64,000 nucleotides of DNA from Halosimplex halophilum. Lineage in GTDB: Archaea; Halobacteriota; Halobacteria; Halobacteriales; Haloarculaceae. Location of the stretch: assembly GCF_004698125.1 (NCBI RefSeq), contig NZ_ML214298.1, forward strand, positions 620,001 to 684,000. Direction: 5' to 3'. Under the pieces are notes generated by a model. That model was not told the DNA's origin. It ran no database searches and saw only the letters and a program-made list of their open reading frames with translations. Shown piece after piece: positions 34,991 to 43,609 of the stretch; position 1 is the first letter of the stretch, and each line of letters opens with the position of its first letter. The position numbers and the translations under genes are program-made.

Positions 34991-35371
34991 TCACTCCTCG
35001 TCCTCGGGCTCGTAGGGGTGGGCGATGTCCGACTTCGGCGCGCCGGTCCCCAGCACTCGCACGGACTCGTCGGCGTCCGCGGGGTTGTACGCGCGGTGGG
35101 GGCTCTCCGGCTCGGCGACGAACACCTCGCCGTCCTCCACGACGAACTCCCCGTCCGGTGTCTCGACGTGGAGCGGTCCCGAAATCACGTAGAACGCCTC
35201 CTCGCGGCGGTCGTGGTAGTGGTAGACCCTGGGGAGTTGCTCGCCGGGTTCCATCTCGTAGGTCGCAAGGTGTAGCGCCGCGAGTTCCGCCGCATCGGAG
35301 ACCCCGCGGCGGTCGCAGGGGTAGTCGGGCGTCGCCGTCAGGTCGTCGGGGTCGATCTGGTGGTAGGCCAT
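34991..35371 (-). CDS. Cupin domain protein
   Basis: A 126-residue single cupin. Motif 1: HYHDRREEAFYVISG with the His pair and Glu; motif 2: FVAEPESPHRAYN with the final His. It likely binds a divalent metal. Function unknown; such proteins include sugar isomerases and small dioxygenases. A TTTATC element at 35396-35401 lies about 27 nt before the start. Confidence 0.88.
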   Translation of the reverse strand: MAYHQIDPDDLTATPDYPCDRRGVSDAAELAALHLATYEMEPGEQLPRVYHYHDRREEAFYVISGPLHVETPDGEFVVEDGEVFVAEPESPHRAYNPADADESVRVLGTGAPKSDIAHPYEPEDEE

Positions 35372-35395
35372 GGCCGTCGGTGGGGCGCGGGCGCT

Positions 35396-35401
35396 GATAA
35401 A
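35396..35401 (-). promoter_or_regulatory. TATA-like element of the cupin gene
   Basis: Minus-strand TTTATC centred about 27 nt before the cupin ATG at 35371. Leaderless spacing. Confidence 0.45.
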
Positions 35402-35422
35402 GCCGGGCGGGCCACCTCGCCC

Positions 35423-35926
35423 TCAACAGCGCGCGAGAACCGTTCCGTTGCGCGGGTCGGCGTCGTCGTCGTAGCTCCGCAGGATCGCGGTCTCGTTGAC
35501 GTAGTATTCGGCCGTCCGCTCGTTCGTCCCGATCCCGGCGTCGGTCGAGTAGTGGACGCCGGTCCGGAGAGCGATCCGATAACCGTCCGACCGGCGTTCG
35601 GTGTCGGTTATCGTCGTCTCCACGTCGACGGAGTGGAACTCGGCGCCCGAGTCCGCGTGTTCGTGCAGGAACTCGTTGGTCGTGTGCGCGGTCTCGAAGC
35701 GGGCGGCGAACGCCGCGACGGTCGACTCGTTGACTGTCGACGGCGCGTCGGGATAGGGCTGGGCGGTCCGGTTCCCGAGTCGAAGGTCCGCGTCGTACGC
35801 GGCGACGGCGTCGGTCGTGCAGTTCGCTCCCGGGACCGTCCCGGCGGGCTCTCCGCCGACCGCCGAACAGCCCGCGAGTGCCGCGGTGAGCGCCAGGAGT
35901 ACGAGGAGAGACCGTCGGGGACCCAT
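35423..35926 (-). CDS. Predicted lipoprotein, unknown function
   Basis: A 167-residue protein with signal peptide and lipobox: RRSLLVLLALTAALAGCSAV (Cys at about residue 20). The mature part has possible N-glycosylation sites (NRT, NES, NET, NGT) and ends in a Cys. A beta-rich pattern (VDVETTITDTERRSDGYRIALRTGVHYS) recalls haloarchaeal lipoproteins of unknown function. It may use either the Sec or Tat route. CATATG about 28 nt upstream may be the promoter. Confidence 0.7.
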   Translation of the reverse strand: MGPRRSLLVLLALTAALAGCSAVGGEPAGTVPGANCTTDAVAAYDADLRLGNRTAQPYPDAPSTVNESTVAAFAARFETAHTTNEFLHEHADSGAEFHSVDVETTITDTERRSDGYRIALRTGVHYSTDAGIGTNERTAEYYVNETAILRSYDDDADPRNGTVLARC

Positions 35927-35988
35927 CCGTTCGCGACACTCATCACGGGGCGATCATATGCTTTCCGGACGCTCTCACCGCCGGGCGC

Positions 35989-36897
35989 CTACCCCATCAC
36001 CTGCAAGATTACGCCCACGGTGCCGAGCGAGGCCAGCGTCGTGGCGAAGACGTTGAGCGAGGCGAGCTGGGCGTCGCCCCCGAGTTCGGTGGCGTAGACG
36101 TACGTCGAGACGGCCGACGGCATCCCGAGCATGACGACGACGGCGGTCGCGGCGGTCGCGTCGACGGCCAGCAGGGTGAACACCACCCACGCGAGGGCGG
36201 GCATCAGTCCGATCTTCGTCGCGACGACCGAGCCCGTCAGCCCGTAGTCCACGTCGGCGTCGACCAGTTCGAGCGAGGCGCCGACACAGAGCAGGGCGAC
36301 GGGCAGGGCGAGCTCCGAGACGGCGCCGAGCCCGGTCGCGGCCGCTCCGGGGACGCCGAGGCCGGCGGTCGAGACGGCGAGGCCGGCGCCGAGCGCGATC
36401 AGGACCGGGTTGGTGGCGACGCCGCGGAGTTCGTCGGCGGCCGCGGCGTCGGCGTCGTTGATGGCGATCAGCGAGCCCACGGTGAGCGGGGTCTGGACGA
36501 GGACGCCGATCCCGAGGACGACGGCGGCGGTCCCGCTGGCGGCGCCGCCCAGCGTCGCCTCCACGAGCGGCAGGCCGAGAAAGCCGAGGTTCGAGTGGTA
36601 CGACTGGACGACGGCGACGCTGCGCCGGCCGCGCGAGGCGCGGCGGCCGTGGACCAGCCACGCCAGGGCGATGACGACTCCGAACACCAGCAGGACGCCG
36701 CCGACCAGCGCCGGCGAGACGAGTTCGCCCAGCGCCCGGTCGTACGTCGAGGAGAACACGAGCGCCGGCAGGGCGACGTAGAACGCGAGATCGTTGAGCC
36801 AGCCGGTCCGCCGCTCGGTCAGCAGGCCGACCCGGCGGGCGGCCAGGCCCGCGAGCAACAGCGCGAGCAGGTAGCCCAGCCGCGCGTACACCTCCAT
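35989..36897 (-). CDS. AEC family transporter
   Basis: A 302-residue auxin-efflux-carrier-family transporter with ten membrane helices. Typical features: FYVALPALVFSSTYDR in helix 2, QSYHSNLGFLGLPLVEATLGG in the first crossover, and LALPVALLCVGASLEL in the second half, ending MPSAVSTYVYATELGGD. Prokaryotic members export or import carboxylates or amino acids; the substrate is not known. Start is the ATG at 36897; the upstream open stretch is not family-like. Confidence 0.9.
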   Translation of the reverse strand: MEVYARLGYLLALLLAGLAARRVGLLTERRTGWLNDLAFYVALPALVFSSTYDRALGELVSPALVGGVLLVFGVVIALAWLVHGRRASRGRRSVAVVQSYHSNLGFLGLPLVEATLGGAASGTAAVVLGIGVLVQTPLTVGSLIAINDADAAAADELRGVATNPVLIALGAGLAVSTAGLGVPGAAATGLGAVSELALPVALLCVGASLELVDADVDYGLTGSVVATKIGLMPALAWVVFTLLAVDATAATAVVVMLGMPSAVSTYVYATELGGDAQLASLNVFATTLASLGTVGVILQVMG

Positions 36898-37018
36898 ACC
36901 CGGGTGGAGCCGATCGGCGCCTTTCAGGGTTCGGATCGCCGCCGAACTCGCCGGGACCTCCCGGCCGTGGTCGGACCGGCTGCGACCGCCACGGCCGAGC
37001 GGTCGTCGCCGCTCGGGC

Positions 37019-37999
37019 TTACCGCAGCGCGTCCCGCCGTTCGTCCTCCGAGAGTGCCACGTCGCCGGCCACGTGGCGGCTGCAGCGCTCGCACTCGTAG
37101 GAGACGCCGCCGTCGTCGTAGGTTCTGATCGCGGTCCCGAACAGGAAGAGGGCGTCTTTCTGGCGGCGCGCGATGACGGCGTCGGCGTCCTCGCCGCAGT
37201 TGGGACACCAGTCCTTGTCGGGCGCCGGCTCCTGCCAGGTGATGCGGTGGCGGCCGATGGTGGCGTCCGAGTGGGCCTCCTCCTTCGAGGTCTGGACGAC
37301 GGCCTCGGGCGGGACGGGGTCGGACTCGACAACGTTGTCGAAGCCGCTCTCGGCGGCGGTCGTGACCGAGACGTACGGGCCGACGCTGACGCGGTTGTCC
37401 CGCCCGACGAAGAAGACGGTCGCGTCGACGCCCCGGCCCTCGATCCGGACCTCGTTGTCCCAGCCGACGACGTAGACGGTCAGGTCGTGTTTGCCCTCGA
37501 CCACCTCGACGGTGTTCTTCGCGCCGCGGACGGCGACGCCGTCGCGCGGGTCGCGTGCGTCGCGGGCGTGGTCCCAGCCGGTGACGGTCACGTCGTAGCC
37601 CGCCGGGTCGTCCGTCGGCCTCGCGGCGTCGTCGTGGAAGACCTGCTCGGCGCCCGCGGGGTCGATCGCCTCGGCGGCGCCGCTCGCGACGAACACGTCC
37701 TCGACGCCCCGGATCACCACGTCGCCGTCGGCGTCCTCGACGTAGCCGTCCTCGATGTCGCCGGTGACCTCGGTCGCCACGCCGGGGTCGCTCCCGTCGG
37801 GGTCGGCCCCGCCCTCGGCGGGCGGTGCAACGTCCGTGTAGACGTACTCCGCGTCCGCCAGCCGGAGCGTGCCCGCGACGCCGTCCGGGCCGACGAACAC
37901 GTCGGCGGCCCCGCGGAGCTCGACCGGCGTCTCGTGGCTGCCGGCGAGCCGCACGTCGCCGGAGTAGCGTTCGGTCTGCGCGTCGGAGGTGTCGCTCAT
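37019..37999 (-). CDS. Putative beta-solenoid protein with zinc ribbon
   Basis: A 326-residue soluble protein. The middle (about 85-235) has regular beta-strand repeats, such as DVVIRGVEDVFVASG, VAVRGAKNTVEVVEG, VYVVGWDNEVRIEG and VFFVGRDNRVSVG, that resemble a DUF3060-like beta-solenoid with Asn and Asp at turns. The C-terminus has a zinc-type CPNCGED with CERCSRH. No signal peptide. I infer a cytosolic structural or binding role; the DUF3060 likeness is by eye. Confidence 0.55.
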   Translation of the reverse strand: MSDTSDAQTERYSGDVRLAGSHETPVELRGAADVFVGPDGVAGTLRLADAEYVYTDVAPPAEGGADPDGSDPGVATEVTGDIEDGYVEDADGDVVIRGVEDVFVASGAAEAIDPAGAEQVFHDDAARPTDDPAGYDVTVTGWDHARDARDPRDGVAVRGAKNTVEVVEGKHDLTVYVVGWDNEVRIEGRGVDATVFFVGRDNRVSVGPYVSVTTAAESGFDNVVESDPVPPEAVVQTSKEEAHSDATIGRHRITWQEPAPDKDWCPNCGEDADAVIARRQKDALFLFGTAIRTYDDGGVSYECERCSRHVAGDVALSEDERRDALR

Positions 38000-38153
38000 T
38001 GTCAGTTACCGTCACCCTACCGCCGGTCTCCACTTGAATCCCGGCCCACCGCCCGCCGCCGACGCCGGCCGCCTCGGTCGGTCCCGCTCGCCCGTCCCGG
38101 TCGTACCCCTCGCTCGGCCGCCCCGCGAACGTTCGTTCTGGGTGAAACGATGA

Positions 38154-38160
38154 TATAAAG
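38154..38160 (+). promoter_or_regulatory. TATA-like element of the lipoprotein gene at 38193
   Basis: TATAAAG lies about 36 nt before ATG 38193 and only 12 nt before an in-frame ATG at 38172. The predicted transcription start (about 38184) excludes the upstream ATG and supports 38193. Confidence 0.5.
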
Positions 38161-38192
38161 ATACTTATTCGATGCCCGTTGCGGTAGTTGGT

Positions 38193-38906
38193 ATGAAGCG
38201 CAGACGCTTCGTGCGCGGCAGTGCCGGGCTCGCTGCGGGCGCGGCGCTGGCCGGGTGTCTGGGATTCGGGGGGAACAACTCCCCGCCGCCTCGAAAGTCC
38301 CGAGTGTTCGGCGACGTCGCCCTCCAGGGAACGACGCTGCAGATCGAGCTGCTGTCCGACATCGAGGTCGAGACGCGCCGGGAGAACAGTAGCAGCCTCG
38401 GCGGCGGCGCGGTCGCCGGGCTCGTCCCGGTCGGCCGCGCCCGCGCGGCGAAGGGCGCCGGCGGCCGCGGCACCGGCGGCTACTCGTCGGCGCCGAAACA
38501 CCCGCGCCACGGCTGGGCGGTCTGGCACGGCGGCGCCTACACCGACGACTGGCGCGACGACCACGACGACGAGCTGCGGATGGCCGACGCGACGGTCGCC
38601 ACGCTGGGCGTCGCCTACCTCGGCACCGACGACGAGTACGAGAACGACGCGCCCGGCCCCGGTCCGGGGTCGGTCTCCTGGGACGAGACGTGGGACGACC
38701 CCCAGGACGGCGCCGACCTGACGGCCGACGTGGCCTCGCTCTCGCCGGGCGACGGCGCCCGCGAGGGGTGGTACCGCGTCGGCACGGAACTGGTCTCGGC
38801 GGACGGCTCGACGAACTTCGGCTGGCAGTCCGTCGACATGGAGGTCGACAACGGCCTCGGCGAGCCCCAGATGGACAAGGCCTGGTACGTCAAGCCCAGA
38901 GTGTGA
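38193..38906 (+). CDS. Tat lipoprotein of polyamine-synthase-like cluster
   Basis: A 237-residue protein with KRRRFVRGSAGLAAGAALAGC: Tat motif and lipobox (Cys about residue 21). The mature part has a Gly/Arg-rich stretch, KHPRHGWAVWHGGAYTDDWRDDH, VATLGVAYLGTDDEYENDAPGPGPG and a C-terminal STNFGWQSVDMEVD. No named family is recognised. Start at 38193 is supported by the promoter and by signal length. It ends 14 bp before the spermidine-synthase-like gene on the same strand, so they are likely co-transcribed. Confidence 0.75.
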   Translation: MKRRRFVRGSAGLAAGAALAGCLGFGGNNSPPPRKSRVFGDVALQGTTLQIELLSDIEVETRRENSSSLGGGAVAGLVPVGRARAAKGAGGRGTGGYSSAPKHPRHGWAVWHGGAYTDDWRDDHDDELRMADATVATLGVAYLGTDDEYENDAPGPGPGSVSWDETWDDPQDGADLTADVASLSPGDGAREGWYRVGTELVSADGSTNFGWQSVDMEVDNGLGEPQMDKAWYVKPRV

Positions 38907-38920
38907 GCCACTGACCGCCG

Positions 38921-40804
38921 ATGGCCCCCGACAGCGACGACGCCCGCGGAGCGGGGGAGACGCCCGCCCGACCAGCCGACGAGGAGCCGCGGCTGTCGGG
39001 GCCGCTCGTCACCGACCGGCGGCTGCTGCTCGCGCTCACCTTCGTCGTCGCCTTCTGTTCGATCGCCTACGAGCTCGTCTACTCGGAGCTGTTGACGGTC
39101 TTCTACGGCGGGACCGTCCTCCGGTACTCGATCACCATCGGCCTGTACCTGTTCTCGATGGGCGTCGGCTCGTTCCTCTCGGCGCACCTCGACGACCCCG
39201 CCGGGAACTTCCTCCGGACGGAGGTGTACCTCGCGCTGGCCGGCCCCGCCGGCGCGGGGTTCATGATCGCGCTGAACTCCTTCCCGGACGCGACGCTGAC
39301 CGTCGGGCGACTCGCCCTGAAGGAGCCGCTCACGCTCGGGCTCGCCCACGTCCCGATCCTGGTCGTCGGCGTGCTCTCGGGGTTCGAGATCCCGCTGCTG
39401 AACGAGCTCGTCGAGCACCGCGAAGAGACGCTGTTCGCCGCGCTCGGCGGGATCTACCCCCGGCGGATCGTCCGCGGCGTCCTCGGCACGTTCTTCTCGC
39501 TCACCGAGCCGGAGGGCCGCTCCGTCTCGGAGGTGCTGGGCGTCGACTACCTCGGCGGGCTCGCCGGGACGGTCGTCTACGCGCTGGTGCTGTACCCGAG
39601 CTACGGCCTCGTCGTGTCCGTGCTCGTCCTGGGACTGCTGAACGGCGTCGCCGCCCTCGCGTTCGCGGCCTGGTCGGCCCGCGCGCCGGCCGACCGCGGC
39701 GCCGACCGGTCGTTCTCGCTGGCGCGGTGGCGCGCGGTCGTACTCGCGGGACTCCTGCTGACGGGCACCTACGGCGGGCTGGTCGCCAACGCCGGCGCCG
39801 TCGACCGGGCGGTCACCGGCGCCTACATGGGCGACCGCATCGAGAGCGAGTACCAGCCCGGCAAGGCCGAGGTGACCGTCACCGGCTTCGAGCGCACCCG
39901 CTACCAGCGGATCACCACCTACCGCCGCGACGTGGCCGGCGACCCCGGCACCGATACCTGCCTGCGCCTGGACAGCGCGATCCAGCTCTGCGAGAGCTGG
40001 GTCGACTCCTACCACGCCGGCCTCGTCGACGTGCCGCTGTCCGCCTACGTCGACGACACGGGGACCGTCCGCGCGGACCCGCGGGCGACCGCCCGCGCCT
40101 CCGTGGCCGCCGATACTGAGTCGGATGCGGCCGGCAACGCCTCGTTCGACGTGTTGCTCGTCGGGGGCGGCGACTACATCGCCGTCGACCGCCTGCGCGA
40201 CTACGGCGTGAGCGTCGACCAGGTGGACATCGACGGGGAGTTCCTCGCCTACTCCCGCGAGGAGTCGGCGTTCGCCCGCTACAACGACGACGCCTACGCG
40301 TACGACCGGCTGAACACCACCGTCGGCGACGCGTACAACTACCTGCGGGGGTCGGAGAAGGACTACGACCTGATCCTGCTGGACGTGCCCGGCGCCCGCA
40401 GCGACGACGCCCTGGCGCTGTACTCGACGGAGTTCTACAGCCTCCTTCGAGACCACCTGACCGACGACGGCGTCGTCGCCACGTGGGCCTACTCGAAGTA
40501 CTGGTACGCCCAGCACCACAAGGTGTACGTCAACACCGTCCGCGAGGCGGGCTTCGACCGATACCTCCCCTACTCGGTGTACGAGGACCCCGACGGCGAC
40601 GACCGGCTGGAGCGCGGCGAGCGCTTCTACCTGCTGTCGGACGGCCCGACGCCGAGCCCGAACGTCTCGCGGGCCCGCAGCGACTACCTCGACGCCGTCG
40701 CCGGCCGCTACGAGGGCCTGGAGTGGCGGCGAGTCCCCGCCTACCGCGGCGTCGAGCCGAACAGCGTCTTCGACCCCAACTACGACGTGATCGTCGACCC
40801 ATGA
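38921..40804 (+). CDS. Membrane-anchored spermidine-synthase-like protein
   Basis: A 627-residue fusion. N-terminal about 300 residues form seven or so membrane helices (FVVAFCSIAYELVYSELL, LYLFSMGVGSFLSA, ... DYLGGLAGTVVYALVL). The C-terminal part is a Rossmann domain like polyamine aminopropyltransferase: FDVLLVGGGDYIAVDRL, VDQVDIDGEFL, GDAYNYLRGSEKDYDLILLDVPG, DDALALYSTEFYSLLRDHL. The cytoplasmic domain could transfer aminopropyl groups, but the usual gatekeeper residues are not verified. Stop overlaps the next gene's ATG by ATGA. Confidence 0.9.
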   Translation: MAPDSDDARGAGETPARPADEEPRLSGPLVTDRRLLLALTFVVAFCSIAYELVYSELLTVFYGGTVLRYSITIGLYLFSMGVGSFLSAHLDDPAGNFLRTEVYLALAGPAGAGFMIALNSFPDATLTVGRLALKEPLTLGLAHVPILVVGVLSGFEIPLLNELVEHREETLFAALGGIYPRRIVRGVLGTFFSLTEPEGRSVSEVLGVDYLGGLAGTVVYALVLYPSYGLVVSVLVLGLLNGVAALAFAAWSARAPADRGADRSFSLARWRAVVLAGLLLTGTYGGLVANAGAVDRAVTGAYMGDRIESEYQPGKAEVTVTGFERTRYQRITTYRRDVAGDPGTDTCLRLDSAIQLCESWVDSYHAGLVDVPLSAYVDDTGTVRADPRATARASVAADTESDAAGNASFDVLLVGGGDYIAVDRLRDYGVSVDQVDIDGEFLAYSREESAFARYNDDAYAYDRLNTTVGDAYNYLRGSEKDYDLILLDVPGARSDDALALYSTEFYSLLRDHLTDDGVVATWAYSKYWYAQHHKVYVNTVREAGFDRYLPYSVYEDPDGDDRLERGERFYLLSDGPTPSPNVSRARSDYLDAVAGRYEGLEWRRVPAYRGVEPNSVFDPNYDVIVDP

Positions 40805-41361
40805 CAGAGACCCTCCAGTTCGTCCACGGACCGGCCCCGCCGACCGACGACGTGCGCGTGTTCGACTCGCTGACCCGCGAGTTCCTGGGCGCCGACTTCA
40901 CCTTCCGCGTCGTCGGCAGCTCCCACTACGTCAGCGCCCCCGCCTACGACTTTTACGAGCTGTCCACCTGCGACCCCGTCGACGCCGACGGCGCGACGAC
41001 CCTCCGCCTCGACGGCCCGACGGTGGCCGCTTCCGGGTCGGACCGCTCCGCCGACGAGGGTCGCCGCCGCCTCACCTACGCGGCCGACGGCCTCCGCTGT
41101 GCGACGCTCGTCGAGCGGCGCCCGCTCGCGGCGTTCCCGGCCGACGAGCGGTTCGACCTCTCCTACCGCTTCGGCGAGGACGCCTACACGACGGTCGACA
41201 TCGGCGCCGACGGCTACGAGACCTACCACACGTACCCCGAGTTCGACCTCGCGCTCTTCACGCGGACGACCTTCGAGTCCGTCCCCGGCGGCGCGGTCGC
41301 GGAGGCGCTCGACGGCGACGCGCGACACCGCGCGGACCGGACCGGCCAGCCGACGGACTGA
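40801..41361 (+). CDS. Probable DUF2617 family protein
   Basis: A 186-residue soluble protein translationally coupled to the spermidine-synthase-like gene (ATGA). A middle VVGSSHYVSA and C-terminal GYETYHTYPEFDLALFTRTTF resemble the DUF2617 pattern (ASH... and WHxYP...TRT) as I recall it. In actinobacteria DUF2617 genes recur beside polyamine aminopropyltransferase, DUF350 and DUF4178. Reaction unknown. The family call is by motif and context only. Confidence 0.6.
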   Translation: MTETLQFVHGPAPPTDDVRVFDSLTREFLGADFTFRVVGSSHYVSAPAYDFYELSTCDPVDADGATTLRLDGPTVAASGSDRSADEGRRRLTYAADGLRCATLVERRPLAAFPADERFDLSYRFGEDAYTTVDIGADGYETYHTYPEFDLALFTRTTFESVPGGAVAEALDGDARHRADRTGQPTD

Positions 41362-41391
41362 CCCCGGTCGGGCCCGCCGGCGTCAGCAATA

Positions 41392-41398
41392 TTTATAT
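41392..41398 (+). promoter_or_regulatory. TATA-like element of the pentapeptide channel gene
   Basis: TTTATAT, 25-31 nt before the ATG at 41423. It indicates that the channel gene has its own leaderless transcript although it follows the DUF2617 gene by 61 bp. Confidence 0.55.
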
Positions 41399-41422
41399 TC
41401 CGGGCTTCTCGTGTGAGAAAGT

Positions 41423-43606
41423 ATGACAGATAGAGGGGACGGGAGCCCGGACTCCGGCGCGGTCGAGGCGCCCGGAGCGGCCGCCGACGCCCGGGAACCC
41501 GGAGACGGCCCGGCGGCGGCCGCCGAGGTCCTGCACCTCTCGCCCGACGAGCGGGCCGAGCGGGGGGTCGACGACGACGACGTGCGCGCGGCGTTCCTGA
41601 CGGTCGTCCGCGAGGGCGACGCCGAGGCGAAGGACCTGCGGGGCGTCGAGTTGCCCGCGATCAAACTGGACCGGCTGACCGTCGAGGGGGCCGACCGCCA
41701 CCCGGTCGACCTCCGGGGCGCGACCGTCGAGTCGCTGTCGGCGACGTTCGCGACGATCCGCCTGCCGCTCCGGCTGGACGAGGCGACCGTCGGCGACGTG
41801 ACGCTCGACGAGGCCCACGTCGAGGAGGCCGTGCTGGCCGACGGCGCGACCGTGACCGGCGACTTCGAGGCGTTCGAGGCGACGTTCGCCGGCGACGTGG
41901 AGTTCGAGGGGGCGACCTTCGAGGGGCGGTTCGACGTCGACGAGTCGACGTTCACGAACGACGTGAGCTTCGACGGCGCGACCTTCGAGGGGGTCGCCGA
42001 GGCGCGGGGCGCCGAGTTCTACGGCGCCTCGAACCTCCTCGACGACAACACCAGCTTCACCGGCGCGACGTTCGCGGCCCTGGCGGACTTCCGGCAGACG
42101 ACGTTCGGCTTCACCCACTTCGAGCGGGCGACCTTCGCCGGCGAGGCGGACTTCCAGGAGGCCCGCTTCGACGGCGACGCCGAGTTCGACGAGGCCGTCT
42201 TCGAGGGGTTCGCCGACTTCGACGAGGCCCGCTTCGACGGCGACACCGGGTTCGCCGACGTGGCCTTCGAGGGGGACGCCGACTTCCGCGGGGCGGCCTT
42301 CTCCGGCCGCGAGCGCGCGCTCGACGAGGACGCCACCTTCGAGCGCTCGACGTTCGCCGGCGACGCCGACTTCCGCCACGCCCGCTTCCGGTTCGTCACC
42401 TTCGGGGAGGTGGCCTTCGAGGGGGTCGCGCACTTCGAGGAGGCGGAGTTCGACGCCGACGCGACGTTCGCCGACGCGACGTTCGCCGCCGAGGCGGACT
42501 TCGACGAGGCGCGGTTCCGCGAGGACGCCGACTTCTCGGGCGTCGCGTTCGCCGCCCGCGCCGTCTTCCGCGGCGCGGAGTTCGCCGGCGGCGCGAACTT
42601 CCTGGAGGACGACCTGACCTTCGAGGGGGCGCGTTTCGGCGCCGACGCCGACTTCCACAACGCCGAGATCACCTCGGCGAACTTCGTCGACACGGCCTTC
42701 GGCGGCGAGATCGACTTCAGCGGCGCCCGCTTCTCCGAGCGCATCGACTTCGAGGCCAGCCAGGTCGAGGGCGACGCCTGGGTGGACTTCACCCGCGCGA
42801 AGATCCGGAGCGGCGAGATCGCCCAGCCCGCCGACGACTGGGTGCGCTACGACCTGACGCTCGCCTCCCTCGGCGACGTGGACCTGGTCGCCGCCGACGG
42901 GGACCACCGGCGCCTGCTGGACTTCTTCCGCTTTTGCCGCACGGAGTTCACCGAGTTCGACGGCCACGAGTTCGACTTCAGCGGCCACCGGCAGTACCTC
43001 GACCGCAACGCCTGGGCCATCCACGAGTTCCACGAACCGCCCGACGCCGACCCCGACTACGCCCTGGAGATGACCCCCGAGGTGATCGAGACCACCTACC
43101 TCAAGGCCAAACAGAGCGCCGCGGCCGTCGGCGACATGAAGGTCGCCGGCGAGTTCCGGGTCAAGCGCCAGCAGTTCAGCCGCAGGGAGAACCTGCGAGT
43201 CGTCCGCGACAGCTCTCAGGGGCTGTGGACCCGCGTCAAGAACCTCGGCCGCGCCAGCGAGAACTACTTCCTCGGCGTCACCTGCGGCCACGGGATGCGC
43301 CCCATCCGGATCGGCTTCGCGTTCGTCCTCGCGCCGCTGCTGTACGTCCCCCTCTACGCGTTCGGCGGCGGCCCGTTCCGGACCGCCGCGGGCCAGCTCT
43401 CCGTCGCCGAGGCGGCCACGGCGGAAGGGCTGGCGACACTGTTCGACGTGGCCCGGTTCAGCTACATCTCCTACACCACCATCGGCTACGGCTTCCTCGG
43501 CCCGGAGGGGCGGGCCGCGGAGGTACTGGCCGCCAGCGAGGCGTACCTCAGCGTCGTCCTCTCGGCGCTTCTGGTCTACGCGCTGGTCAAGCGCTCGGAG
43601 ATGTGA
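41423..43606 (+). CDS. Pentapeptide-repeat protein fused to a potassium-channel pore
   Basis: A 727-residue protein. After an acidic N-terminus, about 350 residues (110-460) are pentapeptide repeats of A(D/N/T)F type, for example GATFEG, ADFDEARFDGD, ADFRGAAFSG, predicted to form a right-handed quadrilateral helix. A linker with FRVKRQQFSRRENLRVV follows. The C-terminus has two membrane helices around YTTIGYGFLGP, a canonical K+ selectivity filter. Likely a tetrameric channel with a beta-helix cytoplasmic domain. It sits after the polyamine-like operon but has its own promoter. Confidence 0.93.
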   Translation: MTDRGDGSPDSGAVEAPGAAADAREPGDGPAAAAEVLHLSPDERAERGVDDDDVRAAFLTVVREGDAEAKDLRGVELPAIKLDRLTVEGADRHPVDLRGATVESLSATFATIRLPLRLDEATVGDVTLDEAHVEEAVLADGATVTGDFEAFEATFAGDVEFEGATFEGRFDVDESTFTNDVSFDGATFEGVAEARGAEFYGASNLLDDNTSFTGATFAALADFRQTTFGFTHFERATFAGEADFQEARFDGDAEFDEAVFEGFADFDEARFDGDTGFADVAFEGDADFRGAAFSGRERALDEDATFERSTFAGDADFRHARFRFVTFGEVAFEGVAHFEEAEFDADATFADATFAAEADFDEARFREDADFSGVAFAARAVFRGAEFAGGANFLEDDLTFEGARFGADADFHNAEITSANFVDTAFGGEIDFSGARFSERIDFEASQVEGDAWVDFTRAKIRSGEIAQPADDWVRYDLTLASLGDVDLVAADGDHRRLLDFFRFCRTEFTEFDGHEFDFSGHRQYLDRNAWAIHEFHEPPDADPDYALEMTPEVIETTYLKAKQSAAAVGDMKVAGEFRVKRQQFSRRENLRVVRDSSQGLWTRVKNLGRASENYFLGVTCGHGMRPIRIGFAFVLAPLLYVPLYAFGGGPFRTAAGQLSVAEAATAEGLATLFDVARFSYISYTTIGYGFLGPEGRAAEVLAASEAYLSVVLSALLVYALVKRSEM

Positions 43607-43609
43607 CGG

